Assembly (NCBI RefSeq): GCF_900103915.1
Contig: NZ_FNIG01000007.1
Coordinates: forward strand, 81,272-145,271
DNA: 64,000 nt
Direction of reading: 5' to 3'
Origin: Tenuibacillus multivorans
GTDB lineage: Bacteria > Bacillota > Bacilli > Bacillales > Alkalibacillaceae
In this document: one piece after another, positions 1 to 8,470 of the stretch
Numbering within the stretch: the stretch's first letter is position 1
Layout: each line of letters starts with the position of its first letter
Notes under the pieces: model-generated
Database searches by the model: none
The model's input: the letters and a program-made list of their open reading frames with translations, nothing else
Told to the model about the DNA's origin: nothing
Made by a program: the position numbers and the translations under genes

Positions 1-37
1 GAAGAAACAATTTGAACTTGTAAAGGAGGAAGTTAGA

Positions 38-616
38 ATGAATTTAATTCCTACAGTTATTGAACAGACAAACCGCGGTGAACGTGCTTACGATATTTAT
101 TCCCGCTTACTGAAGGACCGCATTGTGATGCTTGGAGGTCCAGTTGACGACAATGTGTCAAACTCCATTGTCGCGCAAATGTTATTCCTAGCAGCCGAAG
201 ATCCTGATAAAGATATTTCGTTATACATTAACTCACCTGGTGGATCCATCACAGCTGGTATGGCCATCTACGATACGATGCAATTCATCAAGCCAGACGT
301 TTCAACGATCTGTGTAGGTATGGCTGCATCAATGGGGGCTTTCCTACTAGCAGCTGGTGAACCTGGTAAACGTTACGGTTTACCAAACAGTGAAGTCATG
401 ATTCACCAACCATTAGGTGGTACTCAAGGTCAAGCAACTGATATCCAAATCCACGCTAAACGAATAGTTGAAATGCGTGAGAAAATCAACCAAATTCTTT
501 CTGAACGCACAGGTCAGCCATATGAAGTGATTGAGCGCGATACAGACCGTGACTTCTTCATGTCAGCTGAAAGAGCTAAAAAATATGGCTTAATTGATTA
601 CGTGATGCAGAAATAA
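38..616 (+). CDS. clpP: ATP-dependent Clp protease proteolytic subunit
   Basis: ClpP is the self-compartmentalised serine peptidase that degrades substrates unfolded by the ClpC, ClpX or ClpE ATPases in the cytosol. The 192-residue product is full length for the family. The catalytic triad is visible as Ser98 (in GMAASMG), His123 (in MIHQPLGG) and Asp172 (in DTDRDFF). A strong AAAGGAGGA ribosome site precedes the ATG. Only 37 bases upstream are in the window, so the CtsR operator expected for this gene cannot be seen. A terminator hairpin follows directly. Identification is secure. Confidence 0.98.
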   Translation: MNLIPTVIEQTNRGERAYDIYSRLLKDRIVMLGGPVDDNVSNSIVAQMLFLAAEDPDKDISLYINSPGGSITAGMAIYDTMQFIKPDVSTICVGMAASMGAFLLAAGEPGKRYGLPNSEVMIHQPLGGTQGQATDIQIHAKRIVEMREKINQILSERTGQPYEVIERDTDRDFFMSAERAKKYGLIDYVMQK

Positions 617-626
617 ACCTATTGGA

Positions 627-653
627 AACACCCGCGAGCTAATCGCGGGTGTT
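627..653. terminator. Rho-independent terminator between clpP and the convergent panF operon
   Basis: An 11-bp perfect stem AACACCCGCGA/TCGCGGGTGTT with a 5-base loop lies 11 bases after the clpP stop. It overlaps the stop codon of the convergent minus-strand gene and so probably serves both transcripts. Confidence 0.85.
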
Positions 654-1094
654 ATTTATGTCTAAAAATAATTTTAAACTTTCAAAATATCGATCTGTTT
701 TAATGTAGTATTCACCTTGTTCCTCGTTTTCAAAATTAAGGATTCTCACTAATCCATGGTTATCAAAGCTTAGTTCGAGCGCACGTTTGTTATCTTTCCA
801 TAACGTGACATCAATTCCTTCATCGGCATACTGATCACTGACAAATTCATCAAAAGTATGGGATTTCCTTAACTCAAGTGTCGACAGAAATGATACGAAA
901 TCTTCAACCGTTTGTTCGTCCGTAATCTCCTTCCTTTCAACAACACTTGCCCCTACCGTAATTGAAGTTATTTCTTCAGGTTTCTCATCATCAAAAGCTA
1001 ATGCTTGGAACGTTGTATTCGACATCGTGACATATAATAAATTTCCGACCATAACGATGACAATTAAGATTAATAATATTTTTCCATATTTCAT
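639..1094 (-). CDS. Small membrane-anchored protein of unknown function, last gene of the panF operon
   Basis: The 151-residue product has one hydrophobic segment at about residues 5-25, then a polar, acidic domain predicted to lie outside the cell. No lipobox cysteine is present, so it looks like a signal-anchor protein rather than a lipoprotein. I do not recognise a family. The start codon overlaps the end of the pantothenate symporter gene by 4 bases, so translational coupling and a shared transcript are likely. A role linked to the transporter is only a guess from position. Confidence 0.75.
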   Translation of the reverse strand: MKYGKILLILIVIVMVGNLLYVTMSNTTFQALAFDDEKPEEITSITVGASVVERKEITDEQTVEDFVSFLSTLELRKSHTFDEFVSDQYADEGIDVTLWKDNKRALELSFDNHGLVRILNFENEEQGEYYIKTDRYFESLKLFLDINNTRD

Positions 1095-2554
1095 CGTGCT
1101 TCCCCTGTACCCACTGAAAAGTCTACCTTGTTACGCGTGAACAGACTGACTAAAACAAAAGCGATTAAGGATAAAAATACAGGAAGTGTCACCGTATGCA
1201 CGCCCAATAATTCACCATATGCTTCATTGTAAAAGTGAATCCCAATATAAGATCCGATCCCAACAACCATCGAAGCAATGGCACCGTATTTGTTGCCGGA
1301 CTTCCAATATAAACCGAGTACAACTGGCCAAATAAATGCCGCTTCAAGTCCACCAAAGGCAAATAAGTTTAAGAAAATAATAAACTCTGGTGGTTCAATG
1401 GCCATTAAAAAGACGATAATCCCAATGACGGCTGTCATACCATAGCTGACATATTTAATGTTTTTCCGGGTCGCTTCGGGTTTAATATAGTTAACGTAAA
1501 CATCTTTAACGACAGACGAGCTAACAAGTAACAACAAAGAATCGACCGTCGACATAATCGCCGCTAATGGGGCTGCCAGTACGATTCCTGCTAGCCATCC
1601 GGGTAAAACATCTAAGGCAACGAGTGGGATAACCTGATCCGCAACCTCTATCCCTGGTAATACCGGTCGAGCAAAGACACCGATTAAATGCATGTTAAGC
1701 ATGATAAAACCGACAACAACGGTTCCGATAATTAATGCCCGGTGCATCGAACGTGAGTCACGATAAGACATCGCACGCACAGCAACCTGAGGCAAACCGA
1801 TCACCCCAACACCAACGAGGATCCAGAATGACGAAACATATAGTGGTGACAGACTCCCATCGTTTCCATACGGTGTGACAAGGTTTGGATTTTCAGTAGT
1901 TAAATCTTGAAAAATTTGACCAAGTCCTCCGCCCGCAATCACAACTCCGATTAAAAGCAGTAACGTTCCAAATAACATGACGATCCCTTGCAGCGTGTCT
2001 GTTACTGAAACGGCACGGAAACCACCGATAATGACGTAGATTAATACGGCAACCGCAAAGATGAATAGAGCTCCCTTATAACTCAGTCCAGTAATCGATT
2101 GAATTAAATATGCTCCACCAATCCATTGTGCCGCCATCGCTGAAAATAAAAAGATAATAATGCTAAATGCGGCTAAGAGCACGACTGTTGAGCTATTATA
2201 ACGCCCTTTTAAATAATCAGTTAACGTCACCGCTTTATATTTGAGTGTAACGATAGCAAATTTTTTACCTAAGATAAGTAAAACGAAATAGCCTGTTGCT
2301 ACCTGTGTCATAGCTAAAAGCACCCAGCCTAATCCAATGGAATAAGCGGCACCCGGTCCACCTAAAAAGCTAGAGGCACTTCCATAGGTCGCGACCATCG
2401 TCATCGCCAACACAAGCCCACCGAGTTCGCGACTTCCTAAAAAGTAATCACTCAAAAATGATTTCGATTTATTTAATTTTCGGTTCGACCAAATCCCAAT
2501 AAAAAAGATGATGATCAAAAATAATAGTAAAGGTATAAGTACATCCCAGTTCAT
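1091..2554 (-). CDS. panF: Sodium/pantothenate symporter
   Basis: Sodium:solute symporter (SSS) family protein of 487 residues with about 13 hydrophobic segments. It is predicted to import pantothenate, the coenzyme A precursor, with Na+. The N-terminal region carries the run of small residues typical of the family (GSASSFLGGPGAAYS, about residues 58-72), and the overall sequence resembles PanF more than the proline or solute symporters. The adjoining DUF997/YhdT gene is the usual partner of panF, which supports the substrate. A GGAGG site lies 7 bases before the ATG, and the start overlaps the yhdT stop. The exact substrate is inferred. Confidence 0.88.
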   Translation of the reverse strand: MNWDVLIPLLLFLIIIFFIGIWSNRKLNKSKSFLSDYFLGSRELGGLVLAMTMVATYGSASSFLGGPGAAYSIGLGWVLLAMTQVATGYFVLLILGKKFAIVTLKYKAVTLTDYLKGRYNSSTVVLLAAFSIIIFLFSAMAAQWIGGAYLIQSITGLSYKGALFIFAVAVLIYVIIGGFRAVSVTDTLQGIVMLFGTLLLLIGVVIAGGGLGQIFQDLTTENPNLVTPYGNDGSLSPLYVSSFWILVGVGVIGLPQVAVRAMSYRDSRSMHRALIIGTVVVGFIMLNMHLIGVFARPVLPGIEVADQVIPLVALDVLPGWLAGIVLAAPLAAIMSTVDSLLLLVSSSVVKDVYVNYIKPEATRKNIKYVSYGMTAVIGIIVFLMAIEPPEFIIFLNLFAFGGLEAAFIWPVVLGLYWKSGNKYGAIASMVVGIGSYIGIHFYNEAYGELLGVHTVTLPVFLSLIAFVLVSLFTRNKVDFSVGTGEAR

Positions 2555-2838
2555 CGTTGCTCCTCCCCTCCATCATCATCAAGAGGAACATCCGTTAATA
2601 AATACTTTACGACGAAAATGACGAGTCCGACCATGACAAAAAAACCAACAATACAGCTCCAAAAAAACCATGCTGGAAATCCAAGAATATATGTATACTC
2701 ATCGGGAGGTTTATTTCCTAGTTCATATGCAAAACCATACCACCATAGAAAGTTAATAATCGCTAAAACAACACCGATAATCGCTTCGTTATGCGCAATC
2801 CGAAAGCGTTTATCTTCTGGCTTATTGGACTTCCCCAT
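2551..2838 (-). CDS. yhdT: YhdT family (DUF997) small membrane protein
   Basis: A 95-residue protein with two hydrophobic segments (about residues 18-38 and 53-77) and the WWYGFAY motif typical of the YhdT/DUF997 family. It is regularly found immediately upstream of panF and is thought to be an accessory of the pantothenate symporter. The biochemical role is not known. It is the first gene of a three-gene operon with overlapping coding regions. A TATAAT preceded by TGG (extended -10, minus strand at 2875-2880) lies upstream. Confidence 0.85.
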   Translation of the reverse strand: MGKSNKPEDKRFRIAHNEAIIGVVLAIINFLWWYGFAYELGNKPPDEYTYILGFPAWFFWSCIVGFFVMVGLVIFVVKYLLTDVPLDDDGGEEQR

Positions 2839-2874
2839 AATCTCACTCCTCTCCCTAAATTTTCAGACGATTAT

Positions 2875-2880
2875 ATTATA
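2875..2880 (-). promoter_or_regulatory. Extended -10 promoter of the yhdT-panF operon
   Basis: The minus strand reads TGGTATAAT about 37 bases before the yhdT start. No good -35 box is visible, which fits an extended -10 promoter. This is a sequence-match prediction only. Confidence 0.45.
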
Positions 2881-3032
2881 CCATGCAAGGCTAATCTTTG
2901 AAGTCTGAGATTTAATGTCATAGTCTAATATGTAGTACAATTTAGATTGATAACTTAAATTAAAGACGGAAGTCACACCCCAACGGTCGAACATAAAACA
3001 TAAAGACCGAACCAGATCGAAAGGAGCCCAAT

Positions 3033-3899
3033 ATGGACCTATCACAACAGTTGAAGGACATAATCGAACAACATAAACATACAGAAGCGACTGATTTTGA
3101 CTACCTCATCGGTGAAGGTGGCTACATTCCGAGCAATAAGGAAATTTTGACCGATATTATCGCAGCTTTAGTGCAAGGTAAAAACGTACTACTTAAAGGA
3201 CCGACTGGATCGGGTAAAACAAAATTGGCTGAGACATTGTCATCCCTTTTTAATCAGCCATTGTTTAGCGTTAATTGCTCGGTTGATTTAGATGCCGAGA
3301 GCTTCGTCGGTTTTAAAACAATTGATTATCAAGAAGGAAAACAAATCATCGACTTTGTGCCTGGTCCTCTCGTTCAAGCGATGACACACGGCCATTTTCT
3401 ATATATTGATGAAATTAATATGGCAAAGCCCGAGACACTTCCAATCATTAACGGTGTACTCGATTATCGTCGTCAGATTACGAACCCACTGACGAATGAA
3501 GTCATCAAGGCCAAAGAAGGTTTTAATGTGATAGCGGCGATTAATGAAGGTTATATCGGTACAACACGGTTAAACGAAGCACTTAAAAACCGCTTCATTA
3601 TCATTGATGTTCCGTATCTACAAGGTGAGCAGTTGAAAACATTAATTCAAGAAAACACGGAACTTAAAGATGACCAATTGATGAGTCAATTTGTTCAGCT
3701 ATCCAATGATTTAATTGAGGCCTCGCAACAAGGAAAAGTTTCAGAAGACGCTGCGAGTATTCGAGCACTTCTCGATGCCTGCGATTTAAGTAGCATGATA
3801 CCGCCTAAACGAGCTATTCTACGTTCAATTATTGATAAATTAGAGGATGACCGTGAAAAAGAAGTCGTTCGGAATCTAGCAGATACGCTATTCGAGTGA
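3033..3899 (+). CDS. yojN: MoxR-type AAA+ ATPase (YojN-like)
   Basis: A 288-residue AAA+ ATPase of the MoxR/NorQ/CbbQ group. These ATPases work with a von Willebrand factor A (VWA) protein as a chaperone that remodels or activates metalloenzymes or complexes. Walker A is GPTGSGKT at residues 56-63 and Walker B is FLYIDE at 122-127. Length and the downstream 637-residue VWA partner match B. subtilis YojN/YojO, which databases often label nitric-oxide reductase NorQ/NorD-like. No nitric oxide reductase is present in this window, so the client is unknown. A clear AAAGGAG ribosome site precedes the ATG. Confidence 0.85.
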   Translation: MDLSQQLKDIIEQHKHTEATDFDYLIGEGGYIPSNKEILTDIIAALVQGKNVLLKGPTGSGKTKLAETLSSLFNQPLFSVNCSVDLDAESFVGFKTIDYQEGKQIIDFVPGPLVQAMTHGHFLYIDEINMAKPETLPIINGVLDYRRQITNPLTNEVIKAKEGFNVIAAINEGYIGTTRLNEALKNRFIIIDVPYLQGEQLKTLIQENTELKDDQLMSQFVQLSNDLIEASQQGKVSEDAASIRALLDACDLSSMIPPKRAILRSIIDKLEDDREKEVVRNLADTLFE

Positions 3900-3909
3900 G
3901 GGGTCGGCG

Positions 3910-5823
3910 ATGATTAAATTTAATAATGAAATCATTAATGCAAAGCTTTTTGCGGAATTGCAGGACATGGCGTCTGTTTTATCGAAAATCCCAGACCTTG
4001 AATTCGACTATCAATTCGGGCATTACATCCACGTCAACGACCGAAAGCTTTCTGCGAGCCGTTTTTGGGACCATTATGAACCAAATGTACGTTTAGTGGG
4101 TTACAAAACGGATGTCCTGCTCCGTGCACTCGGTACCATCAATCACACATCACTACATGAATGGCAGCGAATTTACGAGTTTGTCGAGGAAACGCCTCTA
4201 CCTCATTTTATGACGCAGCTTTTTACATTATTAGAGGATTTGCGTTTAGAGGAAATTATTCGAAAGTCGCGTCGAGGTACGATTTCATGGTTTCAGTCAC
4301 GCACTGAAACGTATACCCGATATTTCGAAACCCAGCTCGAAACAAATGTCATTCGGAATTTTCCATTAGATGAATTGTTTTGCATGATCTATTTGACACT
4401 GACATCTACCTCCCCGTTTCTTCATTATAAACGGGCTAATGAGAAGCAGTTAACGACATTAGATAGCATCAAACCAATCTTATTTGAAGCATTCGAGGCT
4501 CAATCAACGAAAGAAATTGTGAACCTTTGTATCCGCATTGAAAATATGATAAATGAGGATTACCAAGATGCGATTAACCGCTATTTTGTGTTTCCAATCA
4601 AACATGCGGAAAATTTTCAAAACGACCTCTTATTCGATGAACTAACTCGAACAGACCCACTAGCAAATGATGATGCTGAAGATGTCGAGGATCAAGATGA
4701 GGTCATGGATGAAAAGTTTTCTACCTGGAACCGCGAAAATGAAAACAGTGATCGCAGTCAAAGCTTCTTAAGATACGAACTCGAACAGGGAACCAAAACG
4801 AATATCCTTGGCGATGGTGCGCGCGAAACAGAAGATGGCGACCAAGCGATGGCGAGTGTCCAAGGTTTTTCAGCTGAAAGTCAAGAAAATGACTACTCCG
4901 ATTTAGAAAATTTAGATGAACAAAAACAACAACGCGACGGCCAAACCGGTAAATATGGAAAGGAAAACCTGCGAGCGACAAAGCAAGATATGGAGATCCC
5001 CGCTCCTACTCTAGAAGATCAGCAAGTATACAAAGATTTTGTAAATGCGATTCAGTCCGAAAAATTGAAACTCAAACGAACGATTGATCAAGCGCTAGAA
5101 CATAAACAAAATGCCGCTCGAGACCATTTACTAACTGGACGCTTATCGAAAAAGCAACTCCTGCCTTTAGTCATGGACGATGAGCCACGGGTTTTTTACA
5201 AAAAGGACCACGAATCCAAGGAAATAGATGCGGTATTCACACTCCTGATTGACTGCTCGGCGTCTATGGTCAATAAAATGGATGAAACGAAAAAAGCTGC
5301 TGTTCTATTCCACGAAGTTTTAAAGGAATTGAAGATCCCGCATAACGTTATTGGTTTTTGGGAGGATGGTTTTGAGGCCGATGAAGAGGAACAGCCGAAC
5401 TATTTCCATCGCGTTATCTCTTTTGACCAATCACTAGATCCCAAAAGTGGGCCGACGATTATGCAGCTGGAATCACAAGAGGATAATCGTGATGGATTCA
5501 GCATTCGTGTAGCGGCTGAAGAATTGATGCAGCATCAAGCTGAACATCAGATTTTGCTCGTTTTATCTGACGGCGAACCATCGGCATATAATTACAGTGA
5601 AAACGGGATTATCGATACGCACGATGCGGTTTTATATACTCGAAAAAGAGGGATTGACGTGATTGGTGTCTTTTTAACAGAAAACCAAATTGATGAACAA
5701 GAAGCCAATATGATGCAAAATATCTATGGTCGTGAGCATTTACTTGTTCAAGGGCTTGAGGAGCTTCCAGATTCCCTGTCATTTTTATTAAGAAAAATTT
5801 TATTTACAAAATTTTTAGAATAA
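3910..5823 (+). CDS. yojO: VWA-domain protein, NorD/CobT-like (YojO-like)
   Basis: A 637-residue cytosolic protein. About 370 residues of helical N-terminal region are followed by an acidic, low-complexity linker (about 255-350) and a C-terminal VWA domain. The metal-ion-dependent adhesion motif is DCSAS starting at Asp448, with the later SDGEPS segment. It is the usual partner of the MoxR ATPase encoded 10 bases upstream, and GAGGGG before its ATG overlaps that gene's end. The pair probably acts as a remodelling machine with an unidentified client. The next operon's promoter appears to start inside the last 20 bases of this gene. Confidence 0.85.
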   Translation: MIKFNNEIINAKLFAELQDMASVLSKIPDLEFDYQFGHYIHVNDRKLSASRFWDHYEPNVRLVGYKTDVLLRALGTINHTSLHEWQRIYEFVEETPLPHFMTQLFTLLEDLRLEEIIRKSRRGTISWFQSRTETYTRYFETQLETNVIRNFPLDELFCMIYLTLTSTSPFLHYKRANEKQLTTLDSIKPILFEAFEAQSTKEIVNLCIRIENMINEDYQDAINRYFVFPIKHAENFQNDLLFDELTRTDPLANDDAEDVEDQDEVMDEKFSTWNRENENSDRSQSFLRYELEQGTKTNILGDGARETEDGDQAMASVQGFSAESQENDYSDLENLDEQKQQRDGQTGKYGKENLRATKQDMEIPAPTLEDQQVYKDFVNAIQSEKLKLKRTIDQALEHKQNAARDHLLTGRLSKKQLLPLVMDDEPRVFYKKDHESKEIDAVFTLLIDCSASMVNKMDETKKAAVLFHEVLKELKIPHNVIGFWEDGFEADEEEQPNYFHRVISFDQSLDPKSGPTIMQLESQEDNRDGFSIRVAAEELMQHQAEHQILLVLSDGEPSAYNYSENGIIDTHDAVLYTRKRGIDVIGVFLTENQIDEQEANMMQNIYGREHLLVQGLEELPDSLSFLLRKILFTKFLE

Positions 5824-5831
5824 TCTATAAT
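5803..5831 (+). promoter_or_regulatory. SigA-type promoter of the CoA-transferase operon
   Basis: TTTACA at 5803-5808 and a perfect TATAAT at 5826-5831 are separated by 17 bases, giving a predicted start near 5838. The -35 box lies inside the end of yojO. It would produce a leader of about 212 bases before the first gene. Confidence 0.6.
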
Positions 5832-5837
5832 AGTAAT

Positions 5838-6049
5838 TAAACAGAGCAAACTTACTGACAATAGGTAAGTTAATCCCTCTGAGCTTTTTAACCATTATAT
5901 GAACTGTTCCATCTGGTACCGACCATTGCCCGGTTCGGTTGAACGGATGCGAAGCCAGTTTTTATTCATACATTTTCGTATGGGTGAAAACTGGCTTTTT
6001 TTATTAAAAAAGCACATGGAGCAAAAACAACTGAAAGGAGTGATTCAAA
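5838..6049 (+). promoter_or_regulatory. Structured leader with antiterminator-like and terminator hairpins (candidate attenuator or riboswitch)
   Basis: The leader contains a first hairpin (ACTTAC 5850-5855 with GTAAGT 5865-5870, enclosed by CAGAG 5842-5846 with CTCTG 5877-5881). A second structure pairs AACTG 5902-5906 with CAGTT 5956-5960 around GTTC/GAAC and ACCGACC/GGTTCGGT helices. A strong terminator at 5953-6002 follows. CAGTT is also part of the terminator's 5' strand, so the two folds exclude each other, as in transcription attenuation. No known riboswitch consensus was recognised. The ligand or factor is unknown. Confidence 0.5.
5953..6002 (+). terminator. Intrinsic terminator inside the leader of the CoA-transferase operon
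   Basis: AGCCAGTTTT (5953-5962) pairs with AAAACTGGCT (5987-5996). An inner extension ATTCATAC/GTATGGGT pairs with G-U wobbles, and a T run follows. It lies about 50 bases before the first start codon, so it must be read through for the operon to be expressed. Alternatively it simply ends yojO transcription. Confidence 0.8.
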
Positions 6050-7237
6050 CTGTCTGGAGCATTAAATGGTATTCGTGTTCTCGATTTATCACGTGTGTTA
6101 GCTGGCCCTTATTGTACGATGATTCTCGCGGATCTTGGTGCGGAAGTGATTAAAGTCGAAGCACCAGGTGGCAGTGATGATACGCGTAAATGGGGTCCTC
6201 CCTTTCAAGAAGGGGTGAGTGCCTATTATTTATGTGCCAATCGCAATAAAAAAAGTTTAACGGTCAATCTCAAATCTGCTGAAGGACAAGAGATTATTAA
6301 AAAGCTCGTTAAACAAAGCGATGTCATAATCCATAATTTTAAAACGGGCACGATGAACCGTCTTGGGTTAGATTTTGAAACCTTAAAGCAAATTAATCCT
6401 GGTATCGTCTACTGTTCGATTACCGGGTTTGGTGAAACGGGTCCTTATCAACGATATCCAGGCTATGACTTTATTATTCAGGCGATGAGTGGTCTGATGA
6501 GCATTACCGGGGATGAACAATCTGGGCCGCAGAAAGTTGGCGTGGCCATTACAGATATTCTAACAGGTCTCTACGCTAGTATCGGAATCCAGGCGGCATT
6601 ACTGGAACGAACACATTCCGGTGAAGGTCAAAAGCTCGATTTATCGTTATACGATTCAGCCGTGAGCTCATTAGTCAACATTGCGAGTAACTACCTCATG
6701 TCCGGCCAAATCCCAAAAAGACTCGGCAATCACCATGCTAATATTGTGCCTTATCAAACCTTTCAAACCAATGACGGTGAGATGGTGATCGCAGTAGGCA
6801 ATGACCAGCAGTTTGCAAAACTTTGTCAATTGATTGGTGACCCTAATCTAGCTGAAGACGCTAGATTCAAGACAAATCCTGATCGCGTTAAGCATCGTGA
6901 ATTATTAACGGATCTGTTGCAAGAAAAATTTTCACAAGAATCAACCGCTCACTGGACCAAGCAATGCCGGGAACATAATATCCCATGTGGTCCAATTCAA
7001 AACCTACAAGACTTAGAGAATGACCCTCAGCTCAATGAACGCGACATGTTTGTTGAAACTGAGCACCCAACTGCGGGAGATCTTAAACTTGTTGGTAGTC
7101 CGTTAAATCTATCACGAACGCCTGTCCAGTATGAAAAGCACCCACCAGATGCGGGTGAACACACCGATGAAATTTTACAAGCATTAGGTTATGACAACGA
7201 AACATTAAACCAATTTCGAAAAAATAGATTAATATAG
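6050..7237 (+). CDS. CaiB/BaiF (family III) CoA-transferase, probable succinyl-CoA:glutarate CoA-transferase
   Basis: A 395-residue family III CoA-transferase. The first in-frame ATG/GTG (GTG at 6095) would cut off the conserved N terminus. A CTG at 6050, 9 bases after AAAGGAG, restores the usual family beginning (SGALNGIRVLDLSRVLAG), and an in-frame stop lies just upstream at 6041. CTG is therefore the likely start, which is rare. The catalytic aspartate is Asp169, in VAITDILTG. With the next two genes it forms an operon: acyl-CoA dehydrogenase 14 bases on, then a semialdehyde dehydrogenase. That set suggests activation of glutarate to glutaryl-CoA. The substrate is inferred from context, and other dicarboxylates are possible. 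Confidence 0.85.
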   Translation: MSGALNGIRVLDLSRVLAGPYCTMILADLGAEVIKVEAPGGSDDTRKWGPPFQEGVSAYYLCANRNKKSLTVNLKSAEGQEIIKKLVKQSDVIIHNFKTGTMNRLGLDFETLKQINPGIVYCSITGFGETGPYQRYPGYDFIIQAMSGLMSITGDEQSGPQKVGVAITDILTGLYASIGIQAALLERTHSGEGQKLDLSLYDSAVSSLVNIASNYLMSGQIPKRLGNHHANIVPYQTFQTNDGEMVIAVGNDQQFAKLCQLIGDPNLAEDARFKTNPDRVKHRELLTDLLQEKFSQESTAHWTKQCREHNIPCGPIQNLQDLENDPQLNERDMFVETEHPTAGDLKLVGSPLNLSRTPVQYEKHPPDAGEHTDEILQALGYDNETLNQFRKNRLI

Positions 7238-7251
7238 GGAGGAATTTACTA

Positions 7252-8466
7252 ATGAATTTCGAATTTACTGATGAACAGGAAATGTTAAGACAGACGCTTC
7301 GGCAATTCGTTGATAACGAAATTATGCCTTACATTGCGAAATGGGATCAAGAGGGCTCATTTGATCCAAAGATCTGGAAGCAACTAGCTGACCTCGGCCT
7401 AATGGGCGTTTGCATTCCCGAAGAATATGGCGGAAGTGGAATGGATTACAACGCCCTAGCAATTGTTTGCGAGGAACTTGAGCGTGGTGATACGACATTC
7501 CGCACAGCTGTATCAGTCCACACTGGGTTGAACAGCCTTACTCTTTTGCAGTGGGGAAATGAAGAACAAAAGCAAAAATACCTCACCCCACAAGCCAAGG
7601 GTGAAAAAATTGGCGCCTACGGTTTAACTGAACCAGGTGCAGGATCTGATGTTGCATCGCTTCAGACAACAGCAGTCAAAGACGGCGACCATTACATTTT
7701 AAACGGTCAAAAAACGTGGATTTCATTATGCGATAAAGCGGATCACTTTTTAGTTTTCGCTTACACAGATAAGTCGAAAAAACATAAAGGAATATCTGCG
7801 TTTATCGTTGAACGCACAATGCCTGGCTTTTCTTCTAAAGCGATTAAAGGAAAATTAGGAATCCGCGCTGGTAATACCGGTGAGATCTTTTTTGAAGACA
7901 TGAAGGTACCAAAAGAAAACCTTCTTGGCGAAGAAGGTGAAGGCTTTAAGATTGCGATGTCAGCCTTAGACAACGGACGTTTCACCGTCGCGGCTGGAGC
8001 CTGTGGATTAATTGAAGCCTGTCTAGAAGCGAGCGTTAACTACTGTCATGAGCGCCAAACATTTGGTAAAGAAATCGGAAAGCATCAGCTCGTCCAACAA
8101 ATGCTGGCCAAAATGGAAGCTGGTCTTCAAATGAGCCGCTTACTCGTTTACCGTGCTGGGGAGATGAAAAATCAAGGTAAACGAAACACTCGTGAAACTT
8201 CACTTGCCAAATGGCAGGCGTGTGATTTTGCCAACAAAGCGGCTGATGATGCTGTCCAAATCCATGGGGCTTACGGCTATTCCAGCGAATACCCTGTTGA
8301 ACGCTACCTACGAAACTCAAAAGCACCGGTCATTTATGAAGGGACACGTGAGATCCATACAATTATGCAAGCCGAGTACGTCTTAGGTTATCGTCAAGAC
8401 AAACCATTAAATAAAATGCTACCAGCTTGGCCTTATGAAGGCGATGAAATCATACAAAGGGGATGA
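7252..8466 (+). CDS. Acyl-CoA dehydrogenase, probable glutaryl-CoA dehydrogenase
   Basis: A 404-residue FAD-dependent acyl-CoA dehydrogenase, full length, with the N-terminal helical domain, the middle beta domain (YGLTEPGAGSD, about residues 123-133) and the C-terminal helical domain. The catalytic base is Glu363 in YEGTREIH. It lies 14 bases after a family III CoA-transferase and 4 bases before a semialdehyde dehydrogenase. If the CoA-transferase makes glutaryl-CoA, this enzyme would oxidise and decarboxylate it to crotonyl-CoA. Short-chain acyl-CoA specificity cannot be excluded from sequence alone. A GGGAGGA ribosome site is present. Confidence 0.88.
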   Translation: MNFEFTDEQEMLRQTLRQFVDNEIMPYIAKWDQEGSFDPKIWKQLADLGLMGVCIPEEYGGSGMDYNALAIVCEELERGDTTFRTAVSVHTGLNSLTLLQWGNEEQKQKYLTPQAKGEKIGAYGLTEPGAGSDVASLQTTAVKDGDHYILNGQKTWISLCDKADHFLVFAYTDKSKKHKGISAFIVERTMPGFSSKAIKGKLGIRAGNTGEIFFEDMKVPKENLLGEEGEGFKIAMSALDNGRFTVAAGACGLIEACLEASVNYCHERQTFGKEIGKHQLVQQMLAKMEAGLQMSRLLVYRAGEMKNQGKRNTRETSLAKWQACDFANKAADDAVQIHGAYGYSSEYPVERYLRNSKAPVIYEGTREIHTIMQAEYVLGYRQDKPLNKMLPAWPYEGDEIIQRG

Positions 8467-8470
8467 TGAA

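Noticed and set aside
5901..5945. TGGTACC in the leader at 5914-5920 considered as a T-box antiterminator
   Set aside because: A T-box needs a long Stem I with AGTA and GNUG elements and the GGTGGNACCGCG context. The leader is too short and lacks them, and the downstream genes are not amino acid biosynthesis or tRNA ligase genes.
5838..6002. Lysine riboswitch in front of the CoA-transferase operon
   Set aside because: The conserved L-box core segments are not present, although lysine metabolism would fit.
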